A DNA stretch of 50,000 nucleotides from Symbiodinium natans (GCA_905221605.1 CAJNDS010001225.1:127501-177500); one strand, 5' to 3'. Shown: positions 34,888-44,798, counted from the first letter of the stretch. The notes: generated by a model not told the origin, from the sequence alone. Program-made: numbers and translations.

Positions 34888-35020
34888 AAACCTAAAACCC
34901 TAAAACCCTAAAACCCTAAAACCTGAAAACCCTAAAACCCTAAAACCCTAAAACCCTAAAACCCTAAAGCCCTAAAACCTTAAAGCCCTAAACCCTGAAC
35001 CCTGAACCGTAAACCCTGAA
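34888..35020 (-). repeat. CCCTAAAA octamer block
   Basis: About 14 mostly 8-bp units, then CCCTGAA heptamers: a locally amplified length variant. Confidence 0.96.
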
Positions 35021-35029
35021 GTGTTCAGG

Positions 35030-35112
35030 CAATCGGTCCAGGGCGTCGGGCCTCGCCGCATTGCCTGGCGGCGTGCCCGTAAGCTGCCGCACGACCGCAG
35101 GCCCTGCGAACG
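35030..35112 (-). CDS. Possible exon
   Basis: Acceptor GATCGTTCGCAG; open as ACGRAAAYGHAARQCGEARR to TGA. A plus-strand island at 35214-35290 (RSLPLAASQSLEADTLVGPK) follows. Confidence 0.28.
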
Positions 35113-35124
35113 ATCCGGCGAAAG

Positions 35125-35420
35125 GTTTAGGGTTTAGGGTTTAGGGTGTAGGGTTTAGGGTTTAAGGGTCTTGCAGGTTTAGGGTCTTACGGGTTTAGGG
35201 CCTAAACCGTTCGCAGCCTGCCGCTGGCGGCTTCCCAGTCACTTGAGGCGGATACCTTAGTCGGGCCGAAGGGAATTCTGCACCTCGCAGGGTTTCATTT
35301 TTTTAGGCTTTTTGGGATTTATAGGTTCTAGGGTTTAGGGTGTTAGGGTTTAGGGATTTAAGGGGTTTAGGGTTAGGGATTTAGGGTGTTAAGGTTTTAG
35401 GGATTTAGGGCTTTAGCGTT
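35125..35420 (+). repeat. Two degenerate TTTAGGG stretches
   Basis: 35125-35210 and 35320-35420, the second with irregular 7-10 bp spacing. Confidence 0.9.
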
Positions 35421-35640
35421 TTGGGGTCAAAGAGTTTGGCAGGCCTGGCGAAGGGGACCTGTGTCGAGGCCGACCGCGGCGGCCGAAATAGGAAGCCAAT
35501 CTACTCTCCCCCAACCCCTACCCTCAACCCTAAACCCCTATAAACCCCTAAGCCCTAGCCAACCCGGCCCTCGACCTAGCACTCAAGCGCAGAGCCTCCT
35601 GAAGGCCCCAAAGAAAAACTCACTGAGACACTGAACCCCA

Positions 35641-35840
35641 AACCGCTTTCCTAAACCCTAAACCCCAAACCCCAAACCCTAAACCCTAAACCCCTGCCCC
35701 TAAATACCGAAAACTTCAAAAGGCATTTCACAACACAAATTTGATATTTCCAAGACTTGAACTATCCAATGAGCCCTACCCTAAACCCTAAACCCTAAAC
35801 CCTAAACCCTAAACCCTAAACCCTAAGCCCTAAACCCTAA
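35641..35840 (-). repeat. Two CCCTAAA blocks
   Basis: 35651-35695 (with CCCCAAA) and 35778-35838. The AT-richer spacer has no recognised feature. Confidence 0.94.
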
Positions 35841-36235
35841 AGCCGGGCAGCGAAGATGTAAGCACTTGTGCGGGGATCGCCTCTGACGGCCTGTTTGACA
35901 GCTGAAGGGGCGGGTGTAAAGAGCTTGCCTCGACCTTCAAACGTCCCCAAAAAGACTGGGGTTAGGGTTTAGGGTTTAGGGTTTAGGGTGAGTGACCGCC
36001 AAGTCCAAACTCCCCCCCTTCGAGTCTTCCCGGCCCCCGGTATTCGGCCAACCCGACCTGAGAAACTTCGACCTTGGCTGGTCTAATAGAAGTCCGAGGG
36101 AAGCCTGGAGGGGACGCGGTTGTCGCCAGAGTACGCGGCCGGCTACACCCTAAACCCTAAACCCTAAACCCTAAACCCTAAACCCGGCTACGTGTGAAGG
36201 CAATGAAGCGTCGACTGAGGGAGCGAAAGTCCCAA
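35841..36235. other. Unique spacer with short telomeric blocks
   Basis: Short TTTAGGG (35961-35990) and CCCTAAA (36148-36185) runs separate GC-rich unique sequence. I could not choose a reading frame in it. Confidence 0.6.
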
Positions 36236-36312
36236 ACAGTATAATCTAGACCCGGGAGTAACCTATAGGAATAAAAAGGGTGCCCTTTTTGGTTTTAAGG
36301 GGGTTATAAGGG
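36236..36312. mobile_element. Family G element
   Basis: TCTAGACCCGGGAGTAACC ... GGGTGCCCTTTTTGG as at 19372 and 40250. Confidence 0.72.
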
Positions 36313-36495
36313 AACCCCAAACCCCAAACCCTAAACCCTAAACCCTAAACCCCAAGAGCCCGAAACCCTAAACCCACCTACACGGTGACGAACCTCACAG
36401 AGCGGCAGGGAAGCGCCGGCGACGCCAATGCCTAGAGACACTCCGCCGTGAATCGGCATACGGAATTACGTACCCCGTGGGATGCTTTTTGGCTT

Positions 36496-36600
36496 TAGGG
36501 TTTAGGGTTTAGGGATGTAATTTAGGGTTTAGGGTGTAGGGTTTAGGGTTTAGGGTTTAGGGTTTCGGGTTTAGGGTTTAGGGTTTAGAGTGTTGGGGCG
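36496..36600 (+). repeat. TTTAGGG block
   Basis: About 13 units. 36600-36930 after it is degenerate G-rich then unique, with nothing recognised. Confidence 0.95.
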
Positions 36601-37084
36601 CCAGGGCTTAGGGCTTATACGGGTTTAATCAGGTGCTCGGGGCCTCGGGATTTAGGGCTTAGGGCTTGAGCGATTTTGCATGGTTCAGGGTGCAGGCTTT
36701 ACAGGGTTCAGGGTTCTACCCAAAGGGTTCCTGTGTAGTACCTCTTGGGGTAGATGGTAGTTGAACCCAAAGGGCCGAAATCGGAGCCCTTAGCGCCGTA
36801 GGTTGAGCCCAAGAATGACACGCCAAACGCACCCTGAAATGCCGAAATGTCCGGCGGCACCCACCCAGAGGGCCCGCAACACCCCCTGAAATGGGTTCTT
36901 GTTCAGGAACCTAAACCTAATGTTCGATTTTTTAGGGTTTAACGGTCTGTATCAGTTTCTGTACAGCCCTAATTCTGGGAACAAAAAAAAGGATTGTTCT
37001 TGGATGGCCCTTAGAGTCCTCTGACAAACATTGCCTAAACGTAACCCTCTTAAACCCAATCAGGGACAATACAAAATCTACTCT

Positions 37085-37190
37085 AGGGGTCGGAATTGCT
37101 AAAATTATTGTCTTATGGTCCCTTTGTAAGTATACTATAATAACCCCCAAACCCCCCCCCCCCCAAAAAAAAAAAAAACAGTTCTAATTA
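37085..37190. mobile_element. Family J copy with poly(C)/poly(A) tract
   Basis: GGGGTCGGAATTGC ... ATGGTCCCTTTGTAAGTATA, the reverse of the 17217 copy, ending in (C)14(A)14. Confidence 0.62.
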
Positions 37191-37509
37191 TTCAGATCCC
37201 TATTATGAAGCCCTACCCCTAAACCCTAAACCCTAAACCCTGAACCCTGAACCCTGAACCCTGAACCCTAAATAAACCCTAAAGCTAAACAAGAGCGAGG
37301 TAAAAAGCCTGCACGATGCGCTGAACATCCTGGCTGACGCGCACCTGTCTCAGCTGTTCTTCTCAGACCTTCCCCCCGGTAGGGTTTAGGATTCAGGGTT
37401 TAGGGGATTTAGGGTTTAGGGTTTAGGGTTCACGCCAAGAGGGAAAATGTAAAACTGTCTCCAGGTCTATAGCTATAGGGTCCTTAAGGGAGGAGAGTTC
37501 AAGGGGGGC

Positions 37510-37580
37510 TTAGGGTTTAGGGTTTAGGGTTTAGGGTTTAGGGTTTAGGGTTTAGGGTTTAGGGTTTCGGGTTTCGTAAC
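37510..37580 (+). repeat. TTTAGGG block
   Basis: Nine units. A shorter block lies at 37379-37430. Confidence 0.97.
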
Positions 37581-37685
37581 TCAGGGTTCACCTAAACCTT
37601 GCACTACGCCCGAAGGCTCCCCAAGCTTGCCTAAGGTTTGCTAGTCCCCCCCATGAACCTCTAAAGGACCCGATAAACGGTTTGA

Positions 37686-37970
37686 TTAAGGAAGGTCCCC
37701 TAAACTATGGTAGGGCTCCTCATGCCATTTAGGAGGATTCCTTCTTTCAGGGGCTTTTGATGCATCTGCCCCTTTGGTTGCCGGTGTCAAGCCCATCGTA
37801 TGTTCGGCCTCAGCACGATCAACCAGTGAGGCGACCTCTCGTGGAACTTCTGCTATCGTGTCGCGGCCTCTCCAGGCAGTCTTGATACAATGCTCGTCCA
37901 GCCACCAATTGGGCACACCACTGATTTTCTTCGCAAGCTCCCTGGGCATCTTCCACAGTCTGTATTGCAT
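37686..37970 (-). CDS. Coding-like island, 94 codons
   Basis: Open as MPRELAKKISGVPNWWLDEH...DTIAEVPREVASLVDRAEAE... with an even mix of charged and hydrophobic residues. A second minus-strand frame (LDIEVHAIQTVEDAQGACEE) overlaps for about 65 codons. Upstream on the minus strand is a TTTAGGG word; the 3' side has no clear donor. Confidence 0.42.
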   Translation of the reverse strand: MQYRLWKMPRELAKKISGVPNWWLDEHCIKTAWRGRDTIAEVPREVASLVDRAEAEHTMGLTPATKGADASKAPERRNPPKWHEEPYHSLGDLP

Positions 37971-38011
37971 GTACTTCGATGTCCAACTGGACAGGACGTT
38001 CGACTGGAACC

Positions 38012-38366
38012 CTAAACCCTAATGTTTGCGGCATTAAACCCTAAACCCCTAAACCCCTAAACCCCTAAACCCCTAAACCCCTAAACCCCCAAACCCCCAA
38101 ACCCCCAAACCCCTAAACCCCTAAACCCCCAAACCCCTAAACCCCTAAACCCCTAAACCCCTAAACCCCTAAACCCCTAAACCTCAACCTAAACCCCTAA
38201 ACCCCTAAACCCCTAAACCCCTACACCCCTAAACCCCTAAACCCCTACACCCCTAAACCCCTAAACCCCTAAACCCCTAAACCCCTACACCCCTAAACCC
38301 CTAAACCCCCAAACCCTAAACCCTAAACCCTAAACCCTAAACCCTAAACCCTAAACCCTAAACCCT
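38012..38366 (-). repeat. CCCCTAAA octamer array flanked by heptamers
   Basis: About 32 octamers with CCCCCAAA and CCCCTACA variants recurring in blocks, then eight perfect CCCTAAA heptamers on the right. 38367-38680 after it is unique and I see no gene there. Confidence 0.97.
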
Positions 38367-38839
38367 GACATACCTTTTGTCTGGCTGCTCTAGGAGGGAG
38401 AGTGCTTGCTCTCTCTCCGTGTTTGTTGCTTTGTCTGATTCGGCTCAGGACGCCCCAGCTTTCGGAATGCAGCTTAGTTGTCCAGTAACCTGGGGGAATT
38501 AAAGGCTAACCTTTGGGATGCTATTGGGATTAGACAAAAAAGGTTAAAGGTTACCTACTCTACTACTGAGGCAGCCGCTGCCTATGCAAAACAGCTGCAA
38601 CTACCATTAAGGTTGAGGGTGCAGAATCTAAGGTTGTCTTTCCCACAACAGGCCTGACAGTCCCAGCAAGACGGGGTTTAGGGTTTAGGGTTCCGGGTTT
38701 CGGCTACCGGAACATGTCATCCTTCCATTAGCGGGTGGGGCCGCCCTATAGCCTCTCAAAACCGAACAGCGCCTGTTAAAAGCCCCCGCAAATGTCCTAC
38801 CTATGAACCTATAAGCCCCCACAAAAAAAAACTATAAAT

Positions 38840-39381
38840 CCTACAAACCCTTTGAACCCTATAAACCCTGAACAAAAACCCTAAACCCACTAAACTTTTC
38901 ACTAAACCCTATGTAAAGCTTAAACCCTATAAACCCTACAAAACCTATAGACCCTATAACCCTCTAAACCCTACAAGCCCTAAACCCTGTAAGCCCAAAA
39001 CACTATAAACCCTGCAAGCCCTATAAACCCTATAAGTCCTATAAACCCTATCAACCCCATAGACCCCATAAACCCCATAAACCCCAAACACTACAAACCC
39101 CAAACCCCAAACCCCAACCCCAAACCCGAAACCTCAACCACTAAATAAGGGCCTCATACACCCCAAAACCCTATACATCCTGAACCCAAAAACCCTATAA
39201 CCCTACAAGCCCTACAAACCCTAAACCCTAAAACCCTAAACCCTAAAAGAACTAAAACCCTAGACAAGCCCTACAAACCCTAAACCCAAACCCCAAACCC
39301 CACCCCCAAACCCCTAACCCCAAACCCCAAACCCGAAACCCTAAACCCGAAACCCTCAACCCTAAACCCTAAACCCTAAAC
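38840..39381 (-). repeat. Highly degenerate C-strand array (CCCTATAAA-like)
   Basis: Irregular 7-10 bp units (CCCTATAAA, CCCTACAA, CCCCAAA) over 540 bp; probably an old, decayed telomeric block. Confidence 0.9.
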
Positions 39382-39426
39382 CCCTATGAGGGCCTCCCGG
39401 TGCTGGATGCCAGGCGTCCGCAACAC
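39382..39426 (-). CDS. Recurrent VVRTP exon, copy 1
   Basis: Acceptor TGGCCGGTAG, exactly 15 codons VLRTPGIQHREALIG, then G-strand telomeric donor GGG|GTTTAG. See the copies at 40425, 41512, 42827, 43351, 45971, 47254, 48587 and 49711. Confidence 0.62.
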
Positions 39427-39584
39427 CTACCGGCCAATGGGAACAGGAGCCCACGGAGTTGAAGCCCAAGGCTTGAAGTTTAGGGTTTAGGGTTTAGGGC
39501 TCAGGGTTTGGGGTTTAGGGTTTGGGGTTTAGGGGGCTTAGGGTTTCGGGTTTAGTGTTGAGGCCTTATATGGTAAAGGCTCAG

Positions 39585-39690
39585 TTATATAGATATAGAT
39601 ATATATATATATATAAATATATAAATAAATAAATATATATATATATAGTTGTTTTTGTTTCTTCTTTTCTTTTGGGTGGGGGGGGGGGGG
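39585..39690. repeat. AT microsatellite followed by poly(G)
   Basis: (AT)n/(AAAT)n at 39588-39645 and (G)17 at about 39677. Confidence 0.95.
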
Positions 39691-39756
39691 GGGGGGAATT
39701 GGGGAATTCGGTGTACCCCATTTTGGGGAAAATGCCCTTCTTCTTTGCATCCCAAG

Positions 39757-40181
39757 GGTCCTACCCAAACCCTACAGTAAACCCTGTCCTTTTAGGGTAG
39801 CTACATGAACCTTCAACACGGCCCTTAACAGAGGAACCCCCAATATATACCCCTTACATACCCTCTAAAACCCAAAGACTCATACTTCAGAACCCTTCAA
39901 AGCATGTAAGGGGCCATATTAAGGGACCATATATCTACCCTAGAAGATCTTCCAGCGTCCCCAAACGATGAGATATCCCCGAAGTCATCTGAGGATCCTT
40001 CGCGCAAGTTCCGAGGAGATTCCTTACCTGAGGGATGCTCGTCGCTGCCATGGGTTTAGGGTTTAGGGTTTAGGGTTTAGTTGCCTTTGAAGTTGTTGCT
40101 GCTTTGCAGATTGCTCGTGCTGTCGTCGTAGGGTTCGGGGCTTTAATGTTTAGGGTTGAACCCTACAGTCCACTCAGTTCC
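39757..40181 (+). CDS. Multi-exon model: family E intron, then telomeric intron
   Basis: Exon 1 (39757-39796) VLPKPYSKPCPFR ends TTTAGG|GTAGCT at a family E element. Exon 2 (39947-40053), after CCCTAGAAG, continues in phase 0 (QRPQTMRYPRSHLRILRASS...) and ends CATGG|GTTTAG. The 56-bp telomeric intron ends TGCTGCTTTGCAG. Exon 3 (40110-40127, LLVLSS) joins in frame; donor TC|GTAGGG, then acceptor AACCCTACAG (40169) and a short tail to TGA. Product unknown. Confidence 0.48.
39792..39946. mobile_element. Family E element acting as an intron
   Basis: TTTAGGGTAGCTACATGAACC ... GGGACCATATATCTACCCTA; inner CATACTTCAGAACCC as in the 33412 copy. Confidence 0.82.
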
Positions 40182-40249
40182 CAATGATAGCACCGCGCAG
40201 AAGTAGGAGAAAACACACACCCTAAACCCTGAACTCTAAACCCGAATCA

Positions 40250-40340
40250 GAGTATACCACTCTGAATAGAACTCCTAGACCCAAGAGTACACTAGGAGTA
40301 AAGCGGGTGCCCTTCTTGGTTTAAAGGGGCTTACAAGGGA
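40250..40340. mobile_element. Family G element
   Basis: CCTAGACCCAAGAGTACACT ... GGGTGCCCTTCTTGGTTTAA. Confidence 0.72.
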
Positions 40341-40424
40341 ACCGAAGCGCTAAGAAAAGAGACTAAGGGCATGCACTGGGTCCTAGCCCTAAACCCTAAA
40401 CCCTCAACCCCAAACCCTAAGCAC

Positions 40425-40517
40425 TTATAGGAATGCTCCTTCATTAAGTGGCTTGGGAAGATGTGAGCACCCAGGATCCAGCGCCTCTCTGTGCTGCACC
40501 GCCGGTGTCCGCACGAC
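40425..40517 (-). CDS. Recurrent VVRTP exon, copy 2, with stop
   Basis: Acceptor GACTGGCAG; VVRTPAVQHREA then LDPGCSHLPKPLNEGAFL and TAA (31 codons in all). Against copy 3 (41512), 11 of the 12 motif codons differ in sequence, but only one changes the amino acid (Q to E). Confidence 0.68.
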   Translation of the reverse strand, partial: VVRTPAVQHREALDPGCSHLPKPLNEGAFL

Positions 40518-40699
40518 CTGCCAGTCACGAATGACTGACGCCGCACCCGAAACTTACTAGGGTTTAGGGTTTGGGGTGTAGGGCTTAGGGTTTATAGGGT
40601 TTAGGACTTCGGATTTCGGGTTCTATATGTATAGAAAGGCGGGATATGCTGTACGCATCTCTCTTGTGCGAACTAGAACCTCTGTGCCCCTCAACCCAA

Positions 40700-41085
40700 A
40701 CTCAGCCTGAACACCTAGACCAAGCCGCGGCCAGTTTCATGTGAGGAGGTATAATTCCGATGCCAAGAAAGCTGGATTTGTTTGCGGATTGCCTCTGAAG
40801 TTGTGCTTTTTGCTTGCGGGGGTTGGGGTTAGGGTTATAGGGTTCAGAGGGCTTTCGGCTCATAGGTTCTTTTGGGATTGAGGTTGTAGGCTTCATATGG
40901 GGGGTCAATTGGGGGTATATTTGGGCTGCCCGATTTGGAGAAATAGCCATATAAGGGGGAGTGAGTGTCTTAACAGTCCGATGGACCGCTTGGAAAGTCC
41001 CGTCAAAGGCGAGCCCGTACTAAGAAATGAAGCTTGCCTTCATGACTATTCTGGTGACAGGTACTCTGCATGTATAAGGCCCTAA
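40700..41085. other. Unique segment, unresolved
   Basis: Open frames on both strands (plus: SECLNSPMDRLESPVKGEPV to a stop near 41085). Splice sites do not decide between them. A 80-bp CCCTAAA block follows at 41080-41160. Confidence 0.35.
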
Positions 41086-41160
41086 CCCTAAACCCTAAAC
41101 CCTAAACCCTAAACCCTAAACCCTAAACCCTAAACCCCCACCCTAAACCCTAAACCCTTT
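41080..41160 (-). repeat. CCCTAAA block
   Basis: Eleven units. Degenerate TTTAGGG words continue at 41274-41360. Confidence 0.97.
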
Positions 41161-41511
41161 AGTACAAAAACACTGAGCAATCTGTAGAGCGGACCCAAAA
41201 CACAAAACCCGAAAGACTTAACCACTGTTGGTCTTTCTTTGCAATCAGGGTGTCGAGAGGAGGGATCACGGTTGAGGGTTTAGGGTTAAGGGGGTTAGGG
41301 GTTTAGGGTTTAGGGTTTAGAGTTAATTAAGGGGGTTAGGGGTTTGGGGTTTAGGGTTGGGAGTTTCTGGAATCCTAGAGAATACGCTGTAGGGATGCAG
41401 GGGTTTAGGGGTTTCAGGATGTAGGGACCAAGGGAGGAAGGACTTCGGGGGTTTGGCGTTCAGGGTTGAGGGTTCGCAGGGCTTGCCAGGGCTTTGGGGT
41501 TTAGGGCGAGA

Positions 41512-41571
41512 TCATGGCTGCACAGGCAAGAAGAAAGCCTCGCGATGCTCGACAGCAGGCGTGCGAACTAC
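41512..41571 (-). CDS. Recurrent VVRTP exon, copy 3, with stop
   Basis: Acceptor TCAGAGCGAG; VVRTPAVEHREAFFLPVQP then TGA, 20 codons. The opposite strand has an ATG-started frame here, which I reject in favour of this recurring motif. Confidence 0.68.
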   Translation of the reverse strand, partial: VVRTPAVEHREAFFLPVQP

Positions 41572-41750
41572 CTCGCTCTGAATTTTTGGTTTGGAAAGGC
41601 TTTTTGGTTTAGGGTTTGGGGAGAAGCCACTGTTCCCACAAATGGCCTGTGGTCGCACAAAAAAAACAAGTATATCGTCCACTTCATTTGTCTGGACAAT
41701 TTGAGGGTCAAGCTACCCCAAATCTCATCCCCACCCACAAACTGAAACCC

Positions 41751-42096
41751 TCAAAGTCCCCCCCTCTCCGCCCCGCATGCGCCAACTGGATCTTCCCCCA
41801 AGCCTGAAAAGATTACAGGGGTATAGGGTTGCAGAGTAAGTGTAAGGCACGTCGGAAACTCGGTTGCCTTAGACCCTCCAAGTACCCCTAAACCCTAAAC
41901 CCTAAACCCTAAACCCTAAACCCTAAACCCTAAACCCTAAACCCTAAACCCTAAACCCTAAACCCTAAACCCTAAACCCTAAACCCTAAACCCTAAACCC
42001 TAAACCCTTTCCTGAGAGCTTCTCGAAAGGCAGCTGCAGGTCGCCGTACCGGAACAGGAGGAGCAGGTGACGGCTGGCGAGGGCTTCCACGAGGGC
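41751..42096 (-). CDS. Two-exon model with a 202-bp telomeric intron
   Basis: Exon 1 (42006-42096): acceptor GGCACACTTGTAG, 30 codons (ALVEALASRHLLLLFRYGDL...) ending AAAGG|GTTTAG at the first of about 17 telomeric units. The intron ends CCCTGTAATCTTTTCAG, a strong acceptor. Exon 2 (41751-41803) continues in matching phase (LGEDPVGACGAERGGL) to TGA. Product unknown. Confidence 0.5.
41886..42005 (-). repeat. CCCTAAA block inside the intron above
   Basis: Seventeen perfect heptamers; G-strand sense relative to the minus-strand exons. Confidence 0.98.
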
Positions 42097-42139
42097 CTAC
42101 AAGTGTGCCAAGTGGGCTCCTGCAACTGCCCGGGTCGGA

Positions 42140-42191
42140 GGGTTTAGGGTTTAGGGTTTAGGGTTTAGGGTTTAGGGTTTAGGGTTTAGGG
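42140..42191 (+). repeat. TTTAGGG block
   Basis: Seven units. 42192-42345 is GC-rich unique sequence with no resolved gene. Confidence 0.97.
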
Positions 42192-42345
42192 AGCCATTCA
42201 TACCCATGGAAGCTCGCGTGCCCCTGTTCTCCAGCGAGCTTGCCGAGTAGGTCGAAGAGGTGGCTCAGACAGGCCTCTGAAGTAGCAGGTCTCCGATCTG
42301 GCTGAGACGATGTCAGGGGCTTCAGCCAGAGCAGCCGGCCTGTAA

Positions 42346-42430
42346 TCACATACAGGTGCCCTAATAGGGTTATAATCGGGTTATAAGTAAAGATGTGTTT
42401 GTGTTACTACGTATCATGGACCTCCCAGTC
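42346..42430. mobile_element. Family A fragment
   Basis: GGTGCCCTAATAGGGTTATAA ... ACTACGTATCATGGACCTCC, the right half of the family. 42431-42675 after it is unique with nothing recognised. Confidence 0.6.
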
Positions 42431-42675
42431 CTTCCTAGTCTTGAATGGGCCATAGCTACTTCTGAAACAATTCGGGCAGTGGAATCTGTGTTTGTTTTTT
42501 TTGAGGGGCCTTGCTTTTACGGCTTATGGTGCTTGCAAGGTTGGCCTTAGTTCATGCAGATAGGGTTGCCAAAGCAATGAGGTCTCCAAGCAAAGTAACT
42601 AGTTAGGGTCCATCCCCAATCCCTCATCTCACCCCTAACCCTACCTACCTGCAGGCTCCAACGTGTTCCCTTTTG

Positions 42676-42722
42676 GGTTTAGGGTTTAGGGTTTAGGGTT
42701 TAGGGTATAGGGTTTAGGGTTT
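42676..42722 (+). repeat. TTTAGGG block
   Basis: Six or seven units, one TATAGGG. Confidence 0.95.
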
Positions 42723-42826
42723 TGGTTCTGGGGGATTCTAGTTCATTCGAGTGTACTACCCCAACAAGGTACTACAAGGGGGAGCCTTTGGGTGAATCCT
42801 AAACCCTGAACATGAAACCTAAAAAC

Positions 42827-42873
42827 CTGCCACGCAGTGCCTCTCGGTGCTGGACCGCGGGCGTCCGAACGAC
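42827..42873 (-). CDS. Recurrent VVRTP exon, copy 4
   Basis: Acceptor CTGGGTCGCAG; VVRTPAVQHREALRG, donor GGCAG|GTTTTT. The 12-residue core is identical to copy 2. Confidence 0.68.
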
Positions 42874-43071
42874 CTGCGACCCAGAACGTTAAAACAAGGT
42901 AAGCACAAACGCAAGCAAAAAAACCCCAACCCCAAACCCCAAACCCAAAACCCTCGGGTTTGGGGCCTATTTTGGGCCTGGGGCTGAAGGCTTCGGGCGT
43001 GGAAGGGATCGAAGCATCCGCCTTCAGCAAATGTAGGGGCCTGAGTAATTGCAACAGGGCTTGGGGGATAA

Positions 43072-43135
43072 TTTTATAGCGTAATGATGAAGGGGCCACA
43101 AGGGAATAACATCACTAATCATTCCGACTACTTTT
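43072..43135. mobile_element. Family J relic
   Basis: GGGGCCACAAGGGAATAAC ... AATCATTCCGACTAC resembles 17280-17325. Confidence 0.5.
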
Positions 43136-43350
43136 CTTTGGAAGAGTCCTGGTCCTAGGGTGGCTTCTTGAAAAAGGTCGATGGCAAGTAGGGTTTCGAC
43201 GGTTTAGAGTTTAGGGTTTAGGGTTTCGGGTTTAGAGTTTAGGATTTCGGGTTAGTTGTGTTCAGGGTTTAGGGTTTAGGGTTCCATTTTTGCTGCACGC
43301 ACCCCAAAGCTCCCAGCTTGAAAAAGAAAAAATAAAGACCAACTGGAGAC

Positions 43351-43389
43351 CCTGGCCTCCCGATGCTGCATCGCCGGGGTTCGTATCAC
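43351..43389 (-). CDS. Recurrent VVRTP exon, copy 5
   Basis: Acceptor CCTTGCGAAG; VIRTPAMQHREAR (13 codons), donor AGG|GTCTCC. Confidence 0.62.
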
Positions 43390-43474
43390 CTTCGCAAGGG
43401 CATTTCCGTCAGGGTTTAGGGTTTCGGGTTGGGGTTTGGGGTGTAGGGTTGAGGGTTTCGGGTTTAGGGCTTAG

Positions 43475-43747
43475 CCCTGGGGGGTATGCACGAGCAGTTC
43501 GTCAATTTCTGGTGGCCGCAGAGAATGCGGTCACAAACTTCAAGTCCAATACCAGAAGCGCTGCAAAGGGCTTGTTAGGGTTTAGGGTTTAGGGTTTAGG
43601 GTTTAGGGTTTAAGGTTTAGGGTAAGGGGTTTAGGGTTCAGGGCGTAGGGCTCTAGGCCTCTGAACCCCCGCAAGTGCAGCGAGCGAAGCCGTGATACTC
43701 CCCCTAAGAGAACACCAACACCTCTTTTTTGCAGGTTATTGCGATAA
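43475..43747 (+). CDS. Two-exon model with an entirely telomeric intron
   Basis: Exon 1 (43475-43577): acceptor GGGCTTAG, reads YARAVRQFLVAAENAVTNFK..., donor in GTTAGG|GTTTAG. The 79-bp intron is degenerate TTTAGGG throughout and ends GGGCTCTAG. Exon 2 (43657-43747) continues in phase (PLNPRKCSERSRDTPPKRTP...) to TAA. Acceptor choice inside a repeat is not unique. Confidence 0.4.
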
Positions 43748-43971
43748 AACCCATTGTAGGATTCCCAGGTAACCTGCAAACAAAAAAGAACTTTGCACTC
43801 TTAAGGCCTCCCCTGAAGATTAAAGGGTTTCGGGTTTAGGGTTTAGGGTTTAGGGATTAGGGTCCAAGTCCTAGAATGTCGGAAGCACTGAAAGCTCCTT
43901 TATTCGAGGGGTGGGGGGCTTCGGAAGTCTCCCCCTCCCTAATGTGGAAGGGAGGGTCCTGAAAAGACCTT

Positions 43972-44092
43972 CTACTATTTGCTTAAGAACCCCCCCCCCC
44001 CCCCCCCCCGAAAAACAAAAACAAATAATCCCTATACTACCCTTAGAAGGAAGAATGTGTTTTACTTCTTGGGGGTTCTTAAGCATTTGGTA
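43972..44092. mobile_element. Family I element
   Basis: CTACTATTTGCTTAAGAACC ... GGTTCTTAAGCATTTGGTAG with a poly(C)19 inside. Confidence 0.82.
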
Positions 44093-44108
44093 GCCTCGCA
44101 CTGAAACT

Positions 44109-44264
44109 TAGCGGTCGATGGGCTCTGGGGCATTTACTGAGCTGGAGGTTCGAAATTCTAAACCCTAAACCCTAAACCCTAAACCCTAAACCCTAAACCC
44201 TAAACCCTAAACCCTAAACTAGCGGTCGATGGGCTGTGGGGGGGTTTAGTGAGCTGCAAGTTCG
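44109..44264 (-). repeat. CCCTAAA block bracketed by a 45-bp direct repeat
   Basis: TAGCGGTCGATGGGCT...GAGCTG.A.GTTCGA occurs at 44109-44153 and 44220-44264, with about nine telomeric units between (44158-44219). Confidence 0.93.
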
Positions 44265-44308
44265 ACGTGCGGCTGAGGAGCCTCTATCGGGCGAACCTCC
44301 CGAGATCG

Positions 44309-44480
44309 GGTTCAGGGTTCAGGGTTCAGGGTTCAGGGTTCAGGGTTCAGGGTTTAGGGTTTAGGGTGTAGGGTTCAGGGTTCAGGGTTCAGGGTTCAGG
44401 GTTCAGGGTTCAGGGTTTAGGGTTTAGGGTTTGGGGTTTAGAGTTTAGGGTTTAGGGTTTAGGTGGGTTTAGGGGTCGGG
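44309..44480 (+). repeat. TTCAGGG variant block
   Basis: Two runs of TTCAGGG (seven and six units) separated by TTTAGGG/GTGTAGGG in the same order, i.e. a higher-order duplication. Confidence 0.96.
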
Positions 44481-44541
44481 CATGAGCTGACGACTTAGGG
44501 TTTCACCTCCTAACGAGGGGATTCGGCAACCTATGTCCCCC

Positions 44542-44666
44542 TATATGAAGTAGGGTATATATTTCTTGTACCCCCAAAAGGACACCAAGTATATACACTC
44601 ACCAATATGAAAAAGGAACCTTATATACACTCACCAAAGACAGTAATATAAACCCTGCTTCATATA
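44542..44666. mobile_element. Family C element, intact
   Basis: Terminal repeats TATATGAAGTAGGGTATATA / TATAAACCCTGCTTCATATA. The interior is nearly identical to 4537-4656, 40 kb away. Confidence 0.88.
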
Positions 44667-44675
44667 CCCTTTCAG

Positions 44676-44798
44676 GGATTCTATGGGGTACCATATTCCC
44701 TCTGTCCCAACTAAGAACCAGTTTCGAGGCGTTGAGTCTACGGCAAATCTGCGAGATGCCGAAGAGCGTGGACGAAGCAGGGCGCACGAACTTGAATT
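44676..44798 (+). CDS. Possible exon after family C
   Basis: Acceptor TATACCCTTTCAG just outside the element; open as NQFRGVESTANLRDAEERGR...HELEL; donor GAATTG|GTTTGG. Charged, family unknown; other frames also partly open. Confidence 0.36.

Noticed and set aside
41494-41745. Plus-strand ORFs, including an ATG-started MAAQARRKPRDARQQ frame
   Set aside because: Opposite strand of VVRTP exon copy 3, whose recurrence with synonymous changes is far stronger evidence.
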